NCBI GenBank assembly: GCA_019751125.1
Contig: JAIENU010000021.1
Span: 1-50,900 of the forward strand
Length of the DNA stretch: 50,900 nucleotides
Reading direction: 5' to 3'
Source of the DNA: Burkholderiales bacterium
GTDB lineage: Bacteria; Pseudomonadota; Gammaproteobacteria; Burkholderiales; SG8-41
Both the position numbers and the translations under genes were made by a program. A model generated the notes under the pieces. It had not been told where the DNA came from, did no database searches, and saw nothing but the letters and a program-made list of their open reading frames with translations. The number at the start of each line of letters is the position of its first letter. The first letter of the stretch is position 1. This document shows positions 1-8,466 of the stretch, in pieces.

Positions 1-1146
1 ACCTATGCCGGCAGCATTGATGCCGACGATGTGCATGTCGGTTCGATGCTGCACCCGGGTTGCATCGTCATCTCGGCGGCGCTGGCCGTGGGTGAAGCGC
101 GCGGCGCCAGCGGTGAACGCATCCTCGCCGCGATTGCCGCCGGTTACGAAAACATGATCCGCATCGGCCTGGCGATCCAGCCTTCGCATTTCCGCCGCGG
201 CTTCCAGAGCACGGCCACCTGCGGCGGCTTTGGCGCGGCGACGGCCGCGGCAAGCCTGATGTTCAACGGCGCGGACCGCGTGCAGCGCATCGCCGAAACC
301 ATCGGCCTGGTCGCTTCCTTCAGCGGCGGTCTGACCCAGTTCTACCACTCGGGTTCGACAGTGAAGCGCATCCACGCCGCACACGCTGCAGGCGAAGGCG
401 TACATGCGGCGCTGCTGGCCCAGGCCGGCTTTTCGGGCCCGGCCGACATCCTCGAAGGCAAGGACGGGTTTGCCCGCGCCTATGCCGACGGCCATGATTT
501 CGACAAGGGGCTGGCCGGCATCGGCAGCCAGTGGCGCCTGCTCGAAACCGCGATCAAGCCGCATGCGATCAGCGCGCGGGTGCTGTCGGCGGTCGAGGCC
601 ACCGGCGATCTGCTGCGCGAACACGGCCTCGACGCCGGTGACATCGCCGCAATCCGCGTCGGCATTCCGAAGATCATCCAGGGCCGGCTCACCGTGGCCG
701 AGCCGAAGGATGTGCAGGCCGGACAGATGAGCCTGCCGTACTGCATGGCAATGGTGGTGAAACAGGGCAAGGCGGTGCCCGCGGGTTTCACCATCAACAT
801 CGATGACTTCGAGGGTGCGCTGGCCGATCCTTCGGTGATGGCGATCTCCAGGGCCATCGCCTGCGAGCTGGATCCCGATGCCGAGCGTGTCAGCACCGAG
901 CAGTCGGTCGGCGCGAAGGTCACTTTCACGCTGAAGTCCGGCAAGTCCGTCGAGAAATTCATCGAGGCGCCCAAGGGCAGTGCGTCACGGCCGTTCACGC
1001 TGGATGACCACATCGCGCGTTTCCGCGCCGAGATGGCCAAACGCTTTGCGCCGGCCCAGATCGATGCCGTGCTCGACGAGGTGCGCAATTTCCACAAGGC
1101 CGGCAATGCCGACCGCCTGATGCAGCTTCTTGCCAGCCGCACCTGA
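1..1146 (+). CDS. MmgE/PrpD family protein, 5'-truncated by the window edge
   Basis: The frame is open from base 1 and no start is visible, so the N-terminus lies outside the window; 381 residues remain. The HVGSMLHPG stretch near the left edge and the overall sequence fit the MmgE/PrpD fold, which includes 2-methylcitrate dehydratase, cis-aconitate decarboxylase and many uncharacterised hydro-lyases of small carboxylates. The stop is followed two bases later by the ATG of an alpha/beta-hydrolase gene, so the two are very likely translationally coupled. A second MmgE/PrpD gene lies at 42513-43856. The true substrate cannot be read from sequence; family membership is firm, calling it PrpD would be overreach. 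Confidence 0.9.
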   Translation, partial: TYAGSIDADDVHVGSMLHPGCIVISAALAVGEARGASGERILAAIAAGYENMIRIGLAIQPSHFRRGFQSTATCGGFGAATAAASLMFNGADRVQRIAETIGLVASFSGGLTQFYHSGSTVKRIHAAHAAGEGVHAALLAQAGFSGPADILEGKDGFARAYADGHDFDKGLAGIGSQWRLLETAIKPHAISARVLSAVEATGDLLREHGLDAGDIAAIRVGIPKIIQGRLTVAEPKDVQAGQMSLPYCMAMVVKQGKAVPAGFTINIDDFEGALADPSVMAISRAIACELDPDAERVSTEQSVGAKVTFTLKSGKSVEKFIEAPKGSASRPFTLDDHIARFRAEMAKRFAPAQIDAVLDEVRNFHKAGNADRLMQLLASRT

Positions 1147-1148
1147 TC

Positions 1149-1955
1149 ATGCCGACACTTCAGTTGCCGGATTGCGAGCTGCACTACTGCGTCGATGATT
1201 TCACCGACCCCTGGACCACACCCGAGACCGTGTTGATGCTCCACGGCAACGCCGAGAGCAGCCTGTCCTGGTATGCCTGGACGCCGGTGCTGGCGCGGCA
1301 ACTGCGCGTGGTGCGGCCCGACATGCGCGGTTACGGCCGGTCGACGCCGATGCCGCGTGAATACGAATGGACCTTCGACGCGCTGATCGATGACTACTGC
1401 CGGCTGATGGACCACCTCGGCATCGACCGCTTCCACCTGGTTGCGGCAAAAATCGGCGGCACCGTTGCCCGCGTGTTTGCGGCGCGGCGCCCCGAGCGTG
1501 TGCTGTCGCTGACGGTGGTCGGCACGCCGCAGGCGAAGCGCCCCGGTGCAGAGCAGATTCCGGCGCTGATCGAGGAATACGAGACCAAGGGTGCCGAACA
1601 CTGGGCCAGGCGCACCATGGATGGCCGGCTCGGTGAACATTTTCCCGCCGAGGGCGTGGAGTGGTGGACGAAGTTCATGGGCCGCGCGCCGGTGTCCTCG
1701 CTGATCGGCTTCAACCGCGGCATCAATTACGCCGACATCAGCGCCGAACTGCCGAAGATCCAATGTCCGACGCTGGTGGTCACCACCGAGGAATCGGGGC
1801 TGGGCACCGTCGAGCGCACCCGCGACTGGCAGCAGCAGATCCCGCATTCGCGCCTGCTGGTGCTGCCCGGCAAGTCCTATCACGTCGCCGCCAGCGATGC
1901 CGAGGCCTGCGCGCGGGAGACTCTGGTATTTATTCGGGCGTCAAAAAATATATAA
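1149..1955 (+). CDS. alpha/beta-hydrolase fold protein lacking the nucleophilic serine
   Basis: The 268-residue protein has the alpha/beta-hydrolase layout: an oxyanion LHGN motif at about residues 31-34, a strand-and-turn DMRGYGRS at 58-65, and a candidate catalytic His245 in GKSYHVAAS near the C-terminus. At the nucleophile elbow, where G-x-S-x-G is expected, the sequence is LVAAKIGG, placing Lys101 where serine should be. Classical esterase chemistry therefore looks impossible; a lyase, decarboxylase-like or binding role is possible but unproven. It starts two bases after the MmgE/PrpD stop and probably belongs to that operon. Its last codons fall inside an AT-rich repeat, and it converges on the LysR gene nine bases away. 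Confidence 0.85.
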   Translation: MPTLQLPDCELHYCVDDFTDPWTTPETVLMLHGNAESSLSWYAWTPVLARQLRVVRPDMRGYGRSTPMPREYEWTFDALIDDYCRLMDHLGIDRFHLVAAKIGGTVARVFAARRPERVLSLTVVGTPQAKRPGAEQIPALIEEYETKGAEHWARRTMDGRLGEHFPAEGVEWWTKFMGRAPVSSLIGFNRGINYADISAELPKIQCPTLVVTTEESGLGTVERTRDWQQQIPHSRLLVLPGKSYHVAASDAEACARETLVFIRASKNI

Positions 1956-1973
1956 TAAAAACAATTATTTATG
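1947..1973 (+). repeat. AT-rich dispersed element, copy 1
   Basis: The stretch contains ATATAATAAAAACAAT followed by TATTTATG in otherwise GC-rich DNA. It shares the AATAAAAACAAT core with copies at 13693, 19462, 22257, 32741, 40940 and 47284. This copy overlaps the 3' ends of both convergent genes (stop at 1953-1955 and the LysR stop at 1965). Confidence 0.6.
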
Positions 1974-2909
1974 TGATTTTACCGCGGCCGCTGCCTGTTT
2001 GCGCAGCCAGCCGATGAAGGTCTGCACCTCGGCGCGTTCGCGGGCCTGGGCCGACACCATCAGCCAGTGATCGCGGCCGCGCATGCCTTCACCATGGCGC
2101 GTGCCGGCGAGCGGCGCCACCAGCGCGCCGTCCTCGATCAGGTCGTGGAGCAGCGGCAAGCGGCCGAGCGCGATGCCCTGGCCGCTGACCGCGGCGCGCA
2201 GCGTCATGTCGTAATGGCTGTAGCGGACCACGCCACGGGTCTGCGGCGCGGAGAGGCCTGCCGCCTCGAACCAGGCCGGCCAGGTCAGCCACGGCGTGTG
2301 CAGCTGCGGGTCTTCGTAATGCAGCAGCGTGAAGCGGGCGAGGTCCGCCGGTTTGCGCAGCTTCTGCCGCTGCAGCAGCGCCGGGCTGCACACCGGCAGC
2401 ACGCGTTCGCCGAACAGGTGCAGCGCGCCGGTGCCGGCCTGCTCGCGCGTCGAATAACGGACGGCGAGATCAAGGCGGTCGCGCTCGAGGTCGCGCAAGG
2501 TGTTGTCGGCTGCCACGCGCACTTCAATCTGCGGATGCTGGCGCTGGAAATCCGCGAGCCGCGGCACCAGCCACAGCGAGGCAAAAGTCATTGCCGATGT
2601 GACGGTGACCACGCGCGACTCCAGCGGCTGGCGCAGGCGCTTGCCGGCTTCACGCAACTGGTGCAGCGCCTGATTCACATCGCGGTAGTAATGCTGCCCG
2701 GCCTCGGTGAGCAGCAGGGCGCGGGTGCGGCGGATGAACAGCGGCACACCGAGCTGGTCCTCCAGTTGCTGAATCTGCCGGCTCACCGCTGACTGGCTGA
2801 GAAACAGCTCCTGCCCGGCGCGGGTGAACGAGAGGTGGCGCGCCGCCGCCTCGAAGGCCTTCAGCAGGTCCAGCGCCGGCAGTTCACGGCTCGGGGTTAT
2901 CGCTGCCAT
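1965..2909 (-). CDS. LysR-type transcriptional regulator, GcvA-like
   Basis: This 314-residue LysR regulator has an N-terminal winged helix-turn-helix (about residues 12-70, including LSFTRAGQELFLSQSAVSRQ) and a C-terminal periplasmic-binding-like effector domain from about residue 95. LPALDLLKAFEAAARHLSFT is typical of the GcvA-like branch. It is transcribed away from the DUF2917 gene at 3034 across a 124-bp divergent interval, the usual arrangement for a LysR regulator and its target. That interval has ATGCAAT near 2911 and ATTGCAT near 2971, possible operator half-sites. Family assignment is firm; the inducer is unknown. Confidence 0.93.
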   Translation of the reverse strand: MAAITPSRELPALDLLKAFEAAARHLSFTRAGQELFLSQSAVSRQIQQLEDQLGVPLFIRRTRALLLTEAGQHYYRDVNQALHQLREAGKRLRQPLESRVVTVTSAMTFASLWLVPRLADFQRQHPQIEVRVAADNTLRDLERDRLDLAVRYSTREQAGTGALHLFGERVLPVCSPALLQRQKLRKPADLARFTLLHYEDPQLHTPWLTWPAWFEAAGLSAPQTRGVVRYSHYDMTLRAAVSGQGIALGRLPLLHDLIEDGALVAPLAGTRHGEGMRGRDHWLMVSAQARERAEVQTFIGWLRKQAAAAVKSHK

Positions 2910-3033
2910 GGATGCAATTTATGCATTCATTACCTGCAAAATGATCGTTTGTGCGGGACAAAATCTCCATTGCATAGTAGCGGCACGCCCGGCGCATGGG
3001 CGTTGGGCAATGAATGCAAGGAGTGCATGAATT

Positions 3034-3483
3034 ATGAGCCGCCCCAGAACCCCCGGCAAGCCGGAACCGCTGCTCCGCGAACTCGCCGCCGGCGACACCT
3101 TTTCCATCGCCGGCCTGCGTGGCACCACGGTGCGCGCGCTGCAGGGCCGCGTCTGGGTCACCCAGGCCGGTGATGCCCGTGACTACGTGGTGCCCGCCGG
3201 CGGCCGCTTTTGCGCCGCGGGTGAAGGTCATCTGGTGATCAGCGCGCTGACGGATGCCACGCAGATTGCCATCTATCGCAGTGAGATCGAGCCGCCCGGG
3301 GACTGGCTGCATAACGCGGTGCATCTGGATCCGGATTTCGCCGAAACGGCACGCCGTGCCGCGCGCCAGGAGGCCGCGCAATGGTTCGGCTGCATGCTGA
3401 TTCGGTGCTGGCGCTGGCTGCAGCGGGCCTGGTCCAGGCGCAGCGCACCCTCGGCGCGCAGTACTCACGGTTACCATTGTTGA
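3034..3483 (+). CDS. DUF2917 domain protein
   Basis: A 149-residue protein whose residues 13-90 match the DUF2917 pattern: LRELAAGDTFSIAGLRGTTV, then GRVWVTQAGDARDYVVPAGG. The domain looks like a small cupin-like beta-sandwich, but no catalytic role is established. The start is set by an AAGGAG ribosome-binding site at 3018-3023. DUF2917 genes are often next to GcvA-like LysR genes in betaproteobacteria, as here, so regulation by the divergent LysR is likely. The C-terminal 40 residues are basic and Cys/Trp-rich with no recognised domain. A membrane or metal role is not supported. Confidence 0.85.
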   Translation: MSRPRTPGKPEPLLRELAAGDTFSIAGLRGTTVRALQGRVWVTQAGDARDYVVPAGGRFCAAGEGHLVISALTDATQIAIYRSEIEPPGDWLHNAVHLDPDFAETARRAARQEAAQWFGCMLIRCWRWLQRAWSRRSAPSARSTHGYHC

Positions 3484-3509
3484 CACGTCCTTACCGTCCG
3501 GAGTGCACC

Positions 3510-3992
3510 GTGAGCCAAACTGCCAAACCTGTCGCCATCCCTGCTGCTGAAGCCCCGCCCAAAACAAAGCAGAGCAATTACCCCGAGCCGTTCGCCACGC
3601 GTGTCGCCGGCCGCTTCAAGCGCCCGCTGGGCGATGTGTTCGGGCTGAAGAACTTTGGCGTCAACCTGACCCGGCTTGCACCCGGCGCGGTGTCCGCGCT
3701 GCGCCATGCCCACGCCACGCAGGATGAATTCATCTACGTGCTTGAGGGTGCACCGGTGCTGGTCAGCGATGCCGGAGAAACGCCGCTCGCGCCCGGCATG
3801 TGCGCTGGCTTCAGAGCCGGCAGTGGCGATGCCCATCAACTGGCCAATCGCGGCACCGCGGATGTCGTCTATCTCGAAATCGGCGACCGCAGTGCCGGTG
3901 ACCGGGTGGTCTATCCCGATGACGACCTGCAGGCGCAGCTCAATGCCGCAGGGCAGTGGGTCTTCACGCACAAGGATGGCAGTCCGTACTGA
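3510..3992 (+). CDS. cupin domain protein
   Basis: The 160-residue protein carries one conserved cupin barrel. Motif 1 is about residues 58-78 (PGAVSALRHAHATQDEFIYV, supplying His and Glu ligands) and motif 2 about 95-115 (GMCAGFRAG...HQLANRGT). It resembles the small single-domain cupins annotated as putative sugar or metabolite binding. A GTG start at 3510 is chosen because the N-terminus MSQTAKP begins there and the upstream extension is low complexity and overlaps the DUF2917 gene. It is followed after 40 bases by an enoyl-CoA hydratase. Function beyond metal-binding cupin is not predictable. Confidence 0.85.
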   Translation: MSQTAKPVAIPAAEAPPKTKQSNYPEPFATRVAGRFKRPLGDVFGLKNFGVNLTRLAPGAVSALRHAHATQDEFIYVLEGAPVLVSDAGETPLAPGMCAGFRAGSGDAHQLANRGTADVVYLEIGDRSAGDRVVYPDDDLQAQLNAAGQWVFTHKDGSPY

Positions 3993-4032
3993 TGCAACTT
4001 CAAGCAAACGCTGCGTAACCAGAAGGCTAACC

Positions 4033-4824
4033 ATGACTGATCATGTTCAATACGACATCGCCGGCGGTATTGCCACGCTGACGCTGAACCGTCCGGAAAA
4101 ACTCAATGCCATCAACTATGCGATGGCGGACCGCCTGATGGCCGTGCTCGATGCGGTGGAATCCAATGCCGCGGTGCGCGTGGTGATCCTGACCGGCGCC
4201 GGTGGGCGCGCATTCTGCGCCGGTGGCGACATTTACGAGTTCTCGAAAAGTGTGCGCGCCGGCACCACGGTGGCCGTCCGCGAATTCGTGCGCCGCGGCC
4301 AGACACTGACTGCGCGCATCGAATCGTTCACCAAGCCGATCATCGTGGCCGTCAACGGGCTGGCCTATGGCGGTGGTTGCGAAATCACCGAGGCCGCGCA
4401 TCTGGCCGTGGCCGCCGAGCATGCCGAATTCGCCAAACCCGAAATCAACCTCGGCATGCCGCCGACTTTCGGCGGCACCCAGCGCCTGCCGCGGCTGGCC
4501 GGACGCAAGCGCGCCCTCGAATGCCTGCTCACCGGCGACGCGTTTTCCGCGGCGCGCGCGCTGGAGCTGGGGCTGGTCAACCGTGTCGTGCTCGCCGATG
4601 ACCTGATGTCCACGGCGCTGGCCCTGGCGCAACGCATCATGCGCCATTCGCCGCTGGCTGCGGCCGGCATCCTCAGTGCGGTCACCCGCGGCATCAACGC
4701 CAGCATCGGCGAAGGCCTGCTGATGGAGAGCGAGCAGTTCGCGCGTCTGGTGCCCAGCCACGACCTCACCGAAGGGCTGGAAGCGTGGAAGGCGCGCCGC
4801 GCCCCCGTGTATGCGGGGCGCTGA
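4033..4824 (+). CDS. enoyl-CoA hydratase/isomerase family protein
   Basis: This 263-residue crotonase-fold protein would hydrate or isomerise an acyl-CoA. It shows the oxyanion-hole segment RAFCAGGDIYEF and the signature YGGGCEITEAAHLAVAAEH. Both glutamates used by classical hydratases appear present: Glu117 (in GGGCE) and Glu137 (in FAKPEINLG), with the 20-residue spacing seen for Glu144/Glu164 of the mammalian enzyme. The ATG at 4033 is preceded by a weak AAGG. No acyl-CoA ligase or dehydrogenase is adjacent, so the substrate is unknown; short- or branched-chain acyl-CoA is plausible. Confidence 0.93.
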   Translation: MTDHVQYDIAGGIATLTLNRPEKLNAINYAMADRLMAVLDAVESNAAVRVVILTGAGGRAFCAGGDIYEFSKSVRAGTTVAVREFVRRGQTLTARIESFTKPIIVAVNGLAYGGGCEITEAAHLAVAAEHAEFAKPEINLGMPPTFGGTQRLPRLAGRKRALECLLTGDAFSAARALELGLVNRVVLADDLMSTALALAQRIMRHSPLAAAGILSAVTRGINASIGEGLLMESEQFARLVPSHDLTEGLEAWKARRAPVYAGR

Positions 4825-4869
4825 ATGCTGTCCGCAATGTCACCCGCCCCGCGTTAGCTGACCGGAGGC

Positions 4870-5388
4870 ATGAAGCCCATGCTGCCCATCGACCACTACG
4901 CCCTGATGGCCCGCTACAGCCGCTGGATGAATGAAAAGCTTTACGCGATCTGCGCCGACATTCCCGACGCCGAGCGCAAAAAAGACCGCGGCGCGTTTTT
5001 CAAATCCATCCACGGCACGCTGAACCACCTGATCTTTGGCGACACGGTATGGATGGGGCGTTTCCAGGACCGCAATCCGCCCACCAGAATCATCGACGAA
5101 ATGTATGCCGACTTCGGTGAATTACGCGCCGCAAGGGAGGTGATGGATGCGCGCATCGTCGAGTGGACGCAGACGCTGTCGCCGGTCTGGCTGGCGGCGC
5201 CGTTCAGTTTCACCAGCAACGTCGATTACAAGACGCGCACGCTGCCGGCCTGGGCACTGGTGGCGCAACTCTTCAACCACCAGACCCACCATCGCGGCCA
5301 GCTCACCACGCTGCTGTCCCAGTACGGCATCGATCCGGGTGTGACCGATGTGCCGTTCATGCCGGAGTTTGCCGGCAGTGTTGAATAA
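4870..5388 (+). CDS. DinB-family (four-helix bundle) protein
   Basis: This 172-residue protein has the DinB/DUF664 pattern: an N-terminal ARYSRWMNEKLY helix, a metal-ligand segment SIHGTLNHLIFGD and a C-terminal FNHQTHHRGQ. The three histidine sites typical of the DinB metal centre are visible. Members include thiol-dependent S-transferases (mycothiol, bacillithiol) and many unknowns. GGAGG at 4864-4868 is only one base from the first ATG (4870) but ten from ATG 4879, so translation may begin at 4879. This is unrelated to the DNA polymerase IV gene also called dinB. Substrate unknown. Confidence 0.88.
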   Translation: MKPMLPIDHYALMARYSRWMNEKLYAICADIPDAERKKDRGAFFKSIHGTLNHLIFGDTVWMGRFQDRNPPTRIIDEMYADFGELRAAREVMDARIVEWTQTLSPVWLAAPFSFTSNVDYKTRTLPAWALVAQLFNHQTHHRGQLTTLLSQYGIDPGVTDVPFMPEFAGSVE

Positions 5389-5458
5389 ACAGGTGCTGGG
5401 GAAAGCCGCTTTTTCGGGCTTCGGGGGCACGGCTCCCCCGACGGCAGGCGTCACCTGT
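5389..5458. repeat. nested inverted repeats after the DinB-family gene
   Basis: An outer pair ACAGGTG (5389-5395) / CACCTGT (5452-5458) encloses an inner perfect pair TCGGGGG (5421-5427) / CCCCCGA (5435-5441). There is no U-run after the stem, so a simple intrinsic terminator is not supported. It may be a structured 3' end or a decayed REP-like element. Confidence 0.4.
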
Positions 5459-5557
5459 ACCAGGGGTATGCCGGAAAGCTTCAGTTAAGCACGCCGTTGC
5501 ACTGGTTTTCCAGCACTGCCACACTGTGCATGCAGGAATATCCAAACAGGGGGGTGT

Positions 5558-6301
5558 ATGTTTCCAACAAAACATCTCAGATGGGTTGCGGCTTCCGGTG
5601 TTGTTGTTTTGACAGGCGCCTGCAGTCTGTTTACCCCGGGCGACTGGTATCGCATTGAACCGCTGATTGTTTATACCGGGGGCGCTTCGGTCGCAGACAA
5701 GAGTTGCGAGACAGCCAATGTTCAGGGCGGCACAGCACGTAACAAACCGCAGCCATTTGCCGGAAATTATCTGGACTGCGTGGAACGTGAAGCCGTGGAC
5801 GAAAAACTGCGAAATGCCTACCTTGAGAGACTGATTGCTCGCTCTGAAGAGATCTGCAGCCAGCACCTTGCCGATGTGATGGCTACTGCTGGTGGTGTCG
5901 GGTTTGGTACAAACTGGTTCTCGGCAATATTTTCGGCATTAGCCACCGCCAACCCCGGCGCTGCGGCCACCAACTATGCTGCTACTTCGACAGCGATCAA
6001 TGCTGGCGGTGTGGCTTTTAACGCGAATATTTACCAAGGGATAGTTACCCCAGCAATCGTTCGCGACATCAAAAAAAATCGCGACGCCTTCTTCTCCGGA
6101 CCATTGGCTGATTTCCGAAAACTCAAGATCGATGACGCATCTGCCCATGCCGCACGGCGGATCGCGGTTCAGTATCATGAGACATGCTCGTTTTTTACGG
6201 GCCTGGTGCACTTGGTGGCACCGCAGGCGCCTGCTTCGGCGCCGTCAGTCACGCAGCCTGTTTCTGCGCCGGCCGCGACAGCCCCGGCCGCGAAGCCCTG
6301 A
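5558..6301 (+). CDS. hypothetical lipoprotein
   Basis: The 247-residue protein starts with a short basic segment (MFPTKHLRW), a hydrophobic core and a lipobox-like LTGAC, so Cys22 is the likely lipidated residue. I do not recognise the mature part. It is rich in Ala, Thr and Asn in the middle (residues about 125-160), has several cysteines, and ends in an Ala/Pro tail of the kind seen in cell-envelope linkers. The upstream GGGGGG stretch is a poor but usable ribosome-binding site. Neighbours give no clue to its role; export to the envelope is the only supported statement. Confidence 0.75.
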   Translation: MFPTKHLRWVAASGVVVLTGACSLFTPGDWYRIEPLIVYTGGASVADKSCETANVQGGTARNKPQPFAGNYLDCVEREAVDEKLRNAYLERLIARSEEICSQHLADVMATAGGVGFGTNWFSAIFSALATANPGAAATNYAATSTAINAGGVAFNANIYQGIVTPAIVRDIKKNRDAFFSGPLADFRKLKIDDASAHAARRIAVQYHETCSFFTGLVHLVAPQAPASAPSVTQPVSAPAATAPAAKP

Positions 6302-6375
6302 GCGGGAGGGGTTGTTTCCGGTTACGGTTGAATGAGCCACCCCTTGCGGGGTGACCCTGTTACTCAGTCGAGGCC

Positions 6376-7380
6376 TCAGTCCGCCCGCGCCCCCGAGGCC
6401 TTGATCACCTTGGCGTATTTCTCGATCTCGTTTTTCAGGTAGGCCGCCATTTCATCTGGCGTGCTGCCAATGGCCAGCCCACCCTGGTTTTCCATCAGCT
6501 TTTTGACATCGGCGTCCTGCAGCACCTTGCTCATCTCGGCATGAAAGCGGGTGACGATTGCGGGCGCGGTTTTCGCGGGGAAAAACATGCCGTACCAGTT
6601 GTCGCTCTCGAAGCCCTTCAGGGTTTCATCAACCGCGGGGATGTTGGGCAGTGTCGGCCAGCGTTTTAACGTGGTCACCGCCAGTGCGCGCATGCGGCCG
6701 GTTTCCATGTGCGGCAGCGCGGCGAGCACGGTGGTGAACAGCATGTCTATCTCACCGCTGGCGAGTGCGATTACCGCCTGGCCGGCACCCTTATAGGGGA
6801 TATGAGCCATCTTGGTGGCGGTCATCGTTTTCAGCAGCTCGGCGGCGAGGTGGCTGGTGGTGCCGGTGCTGTTGGAGCCAAAATTGAATACGCCGGGGCG
6901 AGCTTTCGCCAGCGCGACCAGCTCCTTGACGTTTTTCGCCGGCACCGAAGGATGCACCACCAGGATCAGCGGTGTGGACGACACCAGCATCACCGGCGCG
7001 AAATCGCGCATCGCGTTGTAATTGAGCTTGCTGTAGAGGCTGGCATTGACAGCCAGCGAAGCCGACTGGAACAGCACGGTATAGCCGTCGGCGGGTGATT
7101 TCGCCACCAGCTCGGCGCCGATGTTGCCGCCGGCACCGGTGCGGTTGTCGACGATCACCTGCTGGCCGAGCAGCGGCTGCAGCTTGGCCGAGAACAGCCG
7201 CGCCTGGATGTCGGTGCCGCCGCCGGTGGCGAAGGGCACGATCATCCGCAGCGGTTTCACCGGCCAGGCCTGTTGCGCGAGGGCCGCGCCGGCGGCAAGC
7301 AGCAGCGCGGCGGCGAAAAGCAGGGTGGTGGCGGTGCGTGCGGTGATGCGTGGCTGGGCGACGCGGGCGGCCGTCTTCAT
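6376..7380 (-). CDS. Bug/TctC-family periplasmic solute receptor
   Basis: This 334-residue protein is a tripartite tricarboxylate transporter substrate receptor. An N-terminal signal peptide runs to about residue 35 (LLFAAALLLAAGAALAQQ). The mature domain begins with WPVKPLRMIVPFATGGGTDIQAR, the ligand-carboxylate-binding loop of the family, and includes AKSPADGYTVLF and HIPYKGAGQAVIAL. Such receptors bind small carboxylates or neutral organics. No TctA/TctB membrane genes are adjacent, as is usual for the expanded Bug receptors of Burkholderiales. It is one of four in the window; ligand unknown. Confidence 0.95.
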   Translation of the reverse strand: MKTAARVAQPRITARTATTLLFAAALLLAAGAALAQQAWPVKPLRMIVPFATGGGTDIQARLFSAKLQPLLGQQVIVDNRTGAGGNIGAELVAKSPADGYTVLFQSASLAVNASLYSKLNYNAMRDFAPVMLVSSTPLILVVHPSVPAKNVKELVALAKARPGVFNFGSNSTGTTSHLAAELLKTMTATKMAHIPYKGAGQAVIALASGEIDMLFTTVLAALPHMETGRMRALAVTTLKRWPTLPNIPAVDETLKGFESDNWYGMFFPAKTAPAIVTRFHAEMSKVLQDADVKKLMENQGGLAIGSTPDEMAAYLKNEIEKYAKVIKASGARAD

Positions 7381-7522
7381 GGAACTCTCCTCTGAAAATC
7401 TCGTTGTTCTAGTGGGGGTTTTTGCCCGCGAATTTGCCTACAAAAATCTGCCTGAAAAACCGAGCTTGGAGCCTATGCCGTGGCGGTGATTCGAGTCAAG
7501 GCGGTCGTCAAGGCGGGTGAAT

Positions 7523-8359
7523 TCAGGATTTCACCGCGAGCAGGCCATCACTGCCTGCGGCGCTGACACGAAATCCGGATTTCTGCAGCCGCCGCGTGAC
7601 TTCGGCGGGCACGTCGCGGCTCGAAGTCAGCTTGTTCGGCGTGCCGGTGTAGTGGAACAAGCGGCCGCGGCGCTTCAGCACGCGGGCGAGCTGGTCATAA
7701 AAGTTCTGCGAATACAGTTCACCGGCAATGCCGAAACGCGGCGGGTCGTGCAACACGGCGTCGAAGGCGGCATCGGGCAGCATGGGGATGGCCTCGGTGA
7801 TGTCGCGGTTCTCCAGCGTCAGTGCGCCGCCGGGCTGCGGCGACCAGGGGTTTAGGCCACGCAGCCAGATCACGTCGGGATTTTTTTCGAAGGACTGCAC
7901 CCGCGCCGCACCTTCGGCGACGCAGCAGGCGGCGAAATAACCCAGGCCGCCGCAGCAGTCGAGGATGGTCTTGCCGCGCGGCGCGATCAGTGCCACCTTG
8001 CGCTGCGCGTCCTCCCACGGTGACAGCTGTGCCGTCGGCAGCATCTTGATGCCGTCGATCTCGAAAGTGGGCGGGCCCCAGTCGGTGGGCACCAGCTTGA
8101 TCAGCGCCGTTGAATAACGCTGCACCGCTTCCCAGGTGCTGCCGTTCCAGTAATACAGCGTGCGTTCGCGCGGATGGTCTATCCAGGGATAACGCTGCCC
8201 GTTCACGCTCCAGCCCTGCGCATCCAGCGCGACCGTGGTTTGTGTGCGGCCGAGATCGAGCGAGCATTCGAGTGCGGTGCTGCCCGCGAGTGCTGCGGCA
8301 TGCAGCACATCGTGGACCTCGCGGGTGAGCAGGGGTGTGTAAGAAGGTGTTGAGGGCAT
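7523..8359 (-). CDS. class I SAM-dependent methyltransferase-like protein
   Basis: The 278-residue protein has a C-terminal Rossmann domain: motif I KTILDCCGGLGYFAACCVAE at about residues 130-150, an acidic residue closing strand 2 (QSFEKNPD), and motif IV AVLHDPPRFG. The DPPR tetrapeptide resembles the catalytic loop of nucleic-acid or small-molecule N-methyltransferases and spermidine-synthase-like proteins. The N-terminal 120 residues are beta-rich without a recognised domain. It is transcribed divergently from the cupin gene at 8467, sharing a short promoter interval. Methyl acceptor unknown. Confidence 0.82.
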   Translation of the reverse strand: MPSTPSYTPLLTREVHDVLHAAALAGSTALECSLDLGRTQTTVALDAQGWSVNGQRYPWIDHPRERTLYYWNGSTWEAVQRYSTALIKLVPTDWGPPTFEIDGIKMLPTAQLSPWEDAQRKVALIAPRGKTILDCCGGLGYFAACCVAEGAARVQSFEKNPDVIWLRGLNPWSPQPGGALTLENRDITEAIPMLPDAAFDAVLHDPPRFGIAGELYSQNFYDQLARVLKRRGRLFHYTGTPNKLTSSRDVPAEVTRRLQKSGFRVSAAGSDGLLAVKS

Positions 8360-8466
8360 GCGCCGAGGTTAACGTAAAGCCTGCCACCCGCGGCCATGAT
8401 GCCGCCGCCTTCCGTTATGATGCGGCGCTGTTTCATTGCGATTGTCCAGTCCATCAAGGGAAGCCC

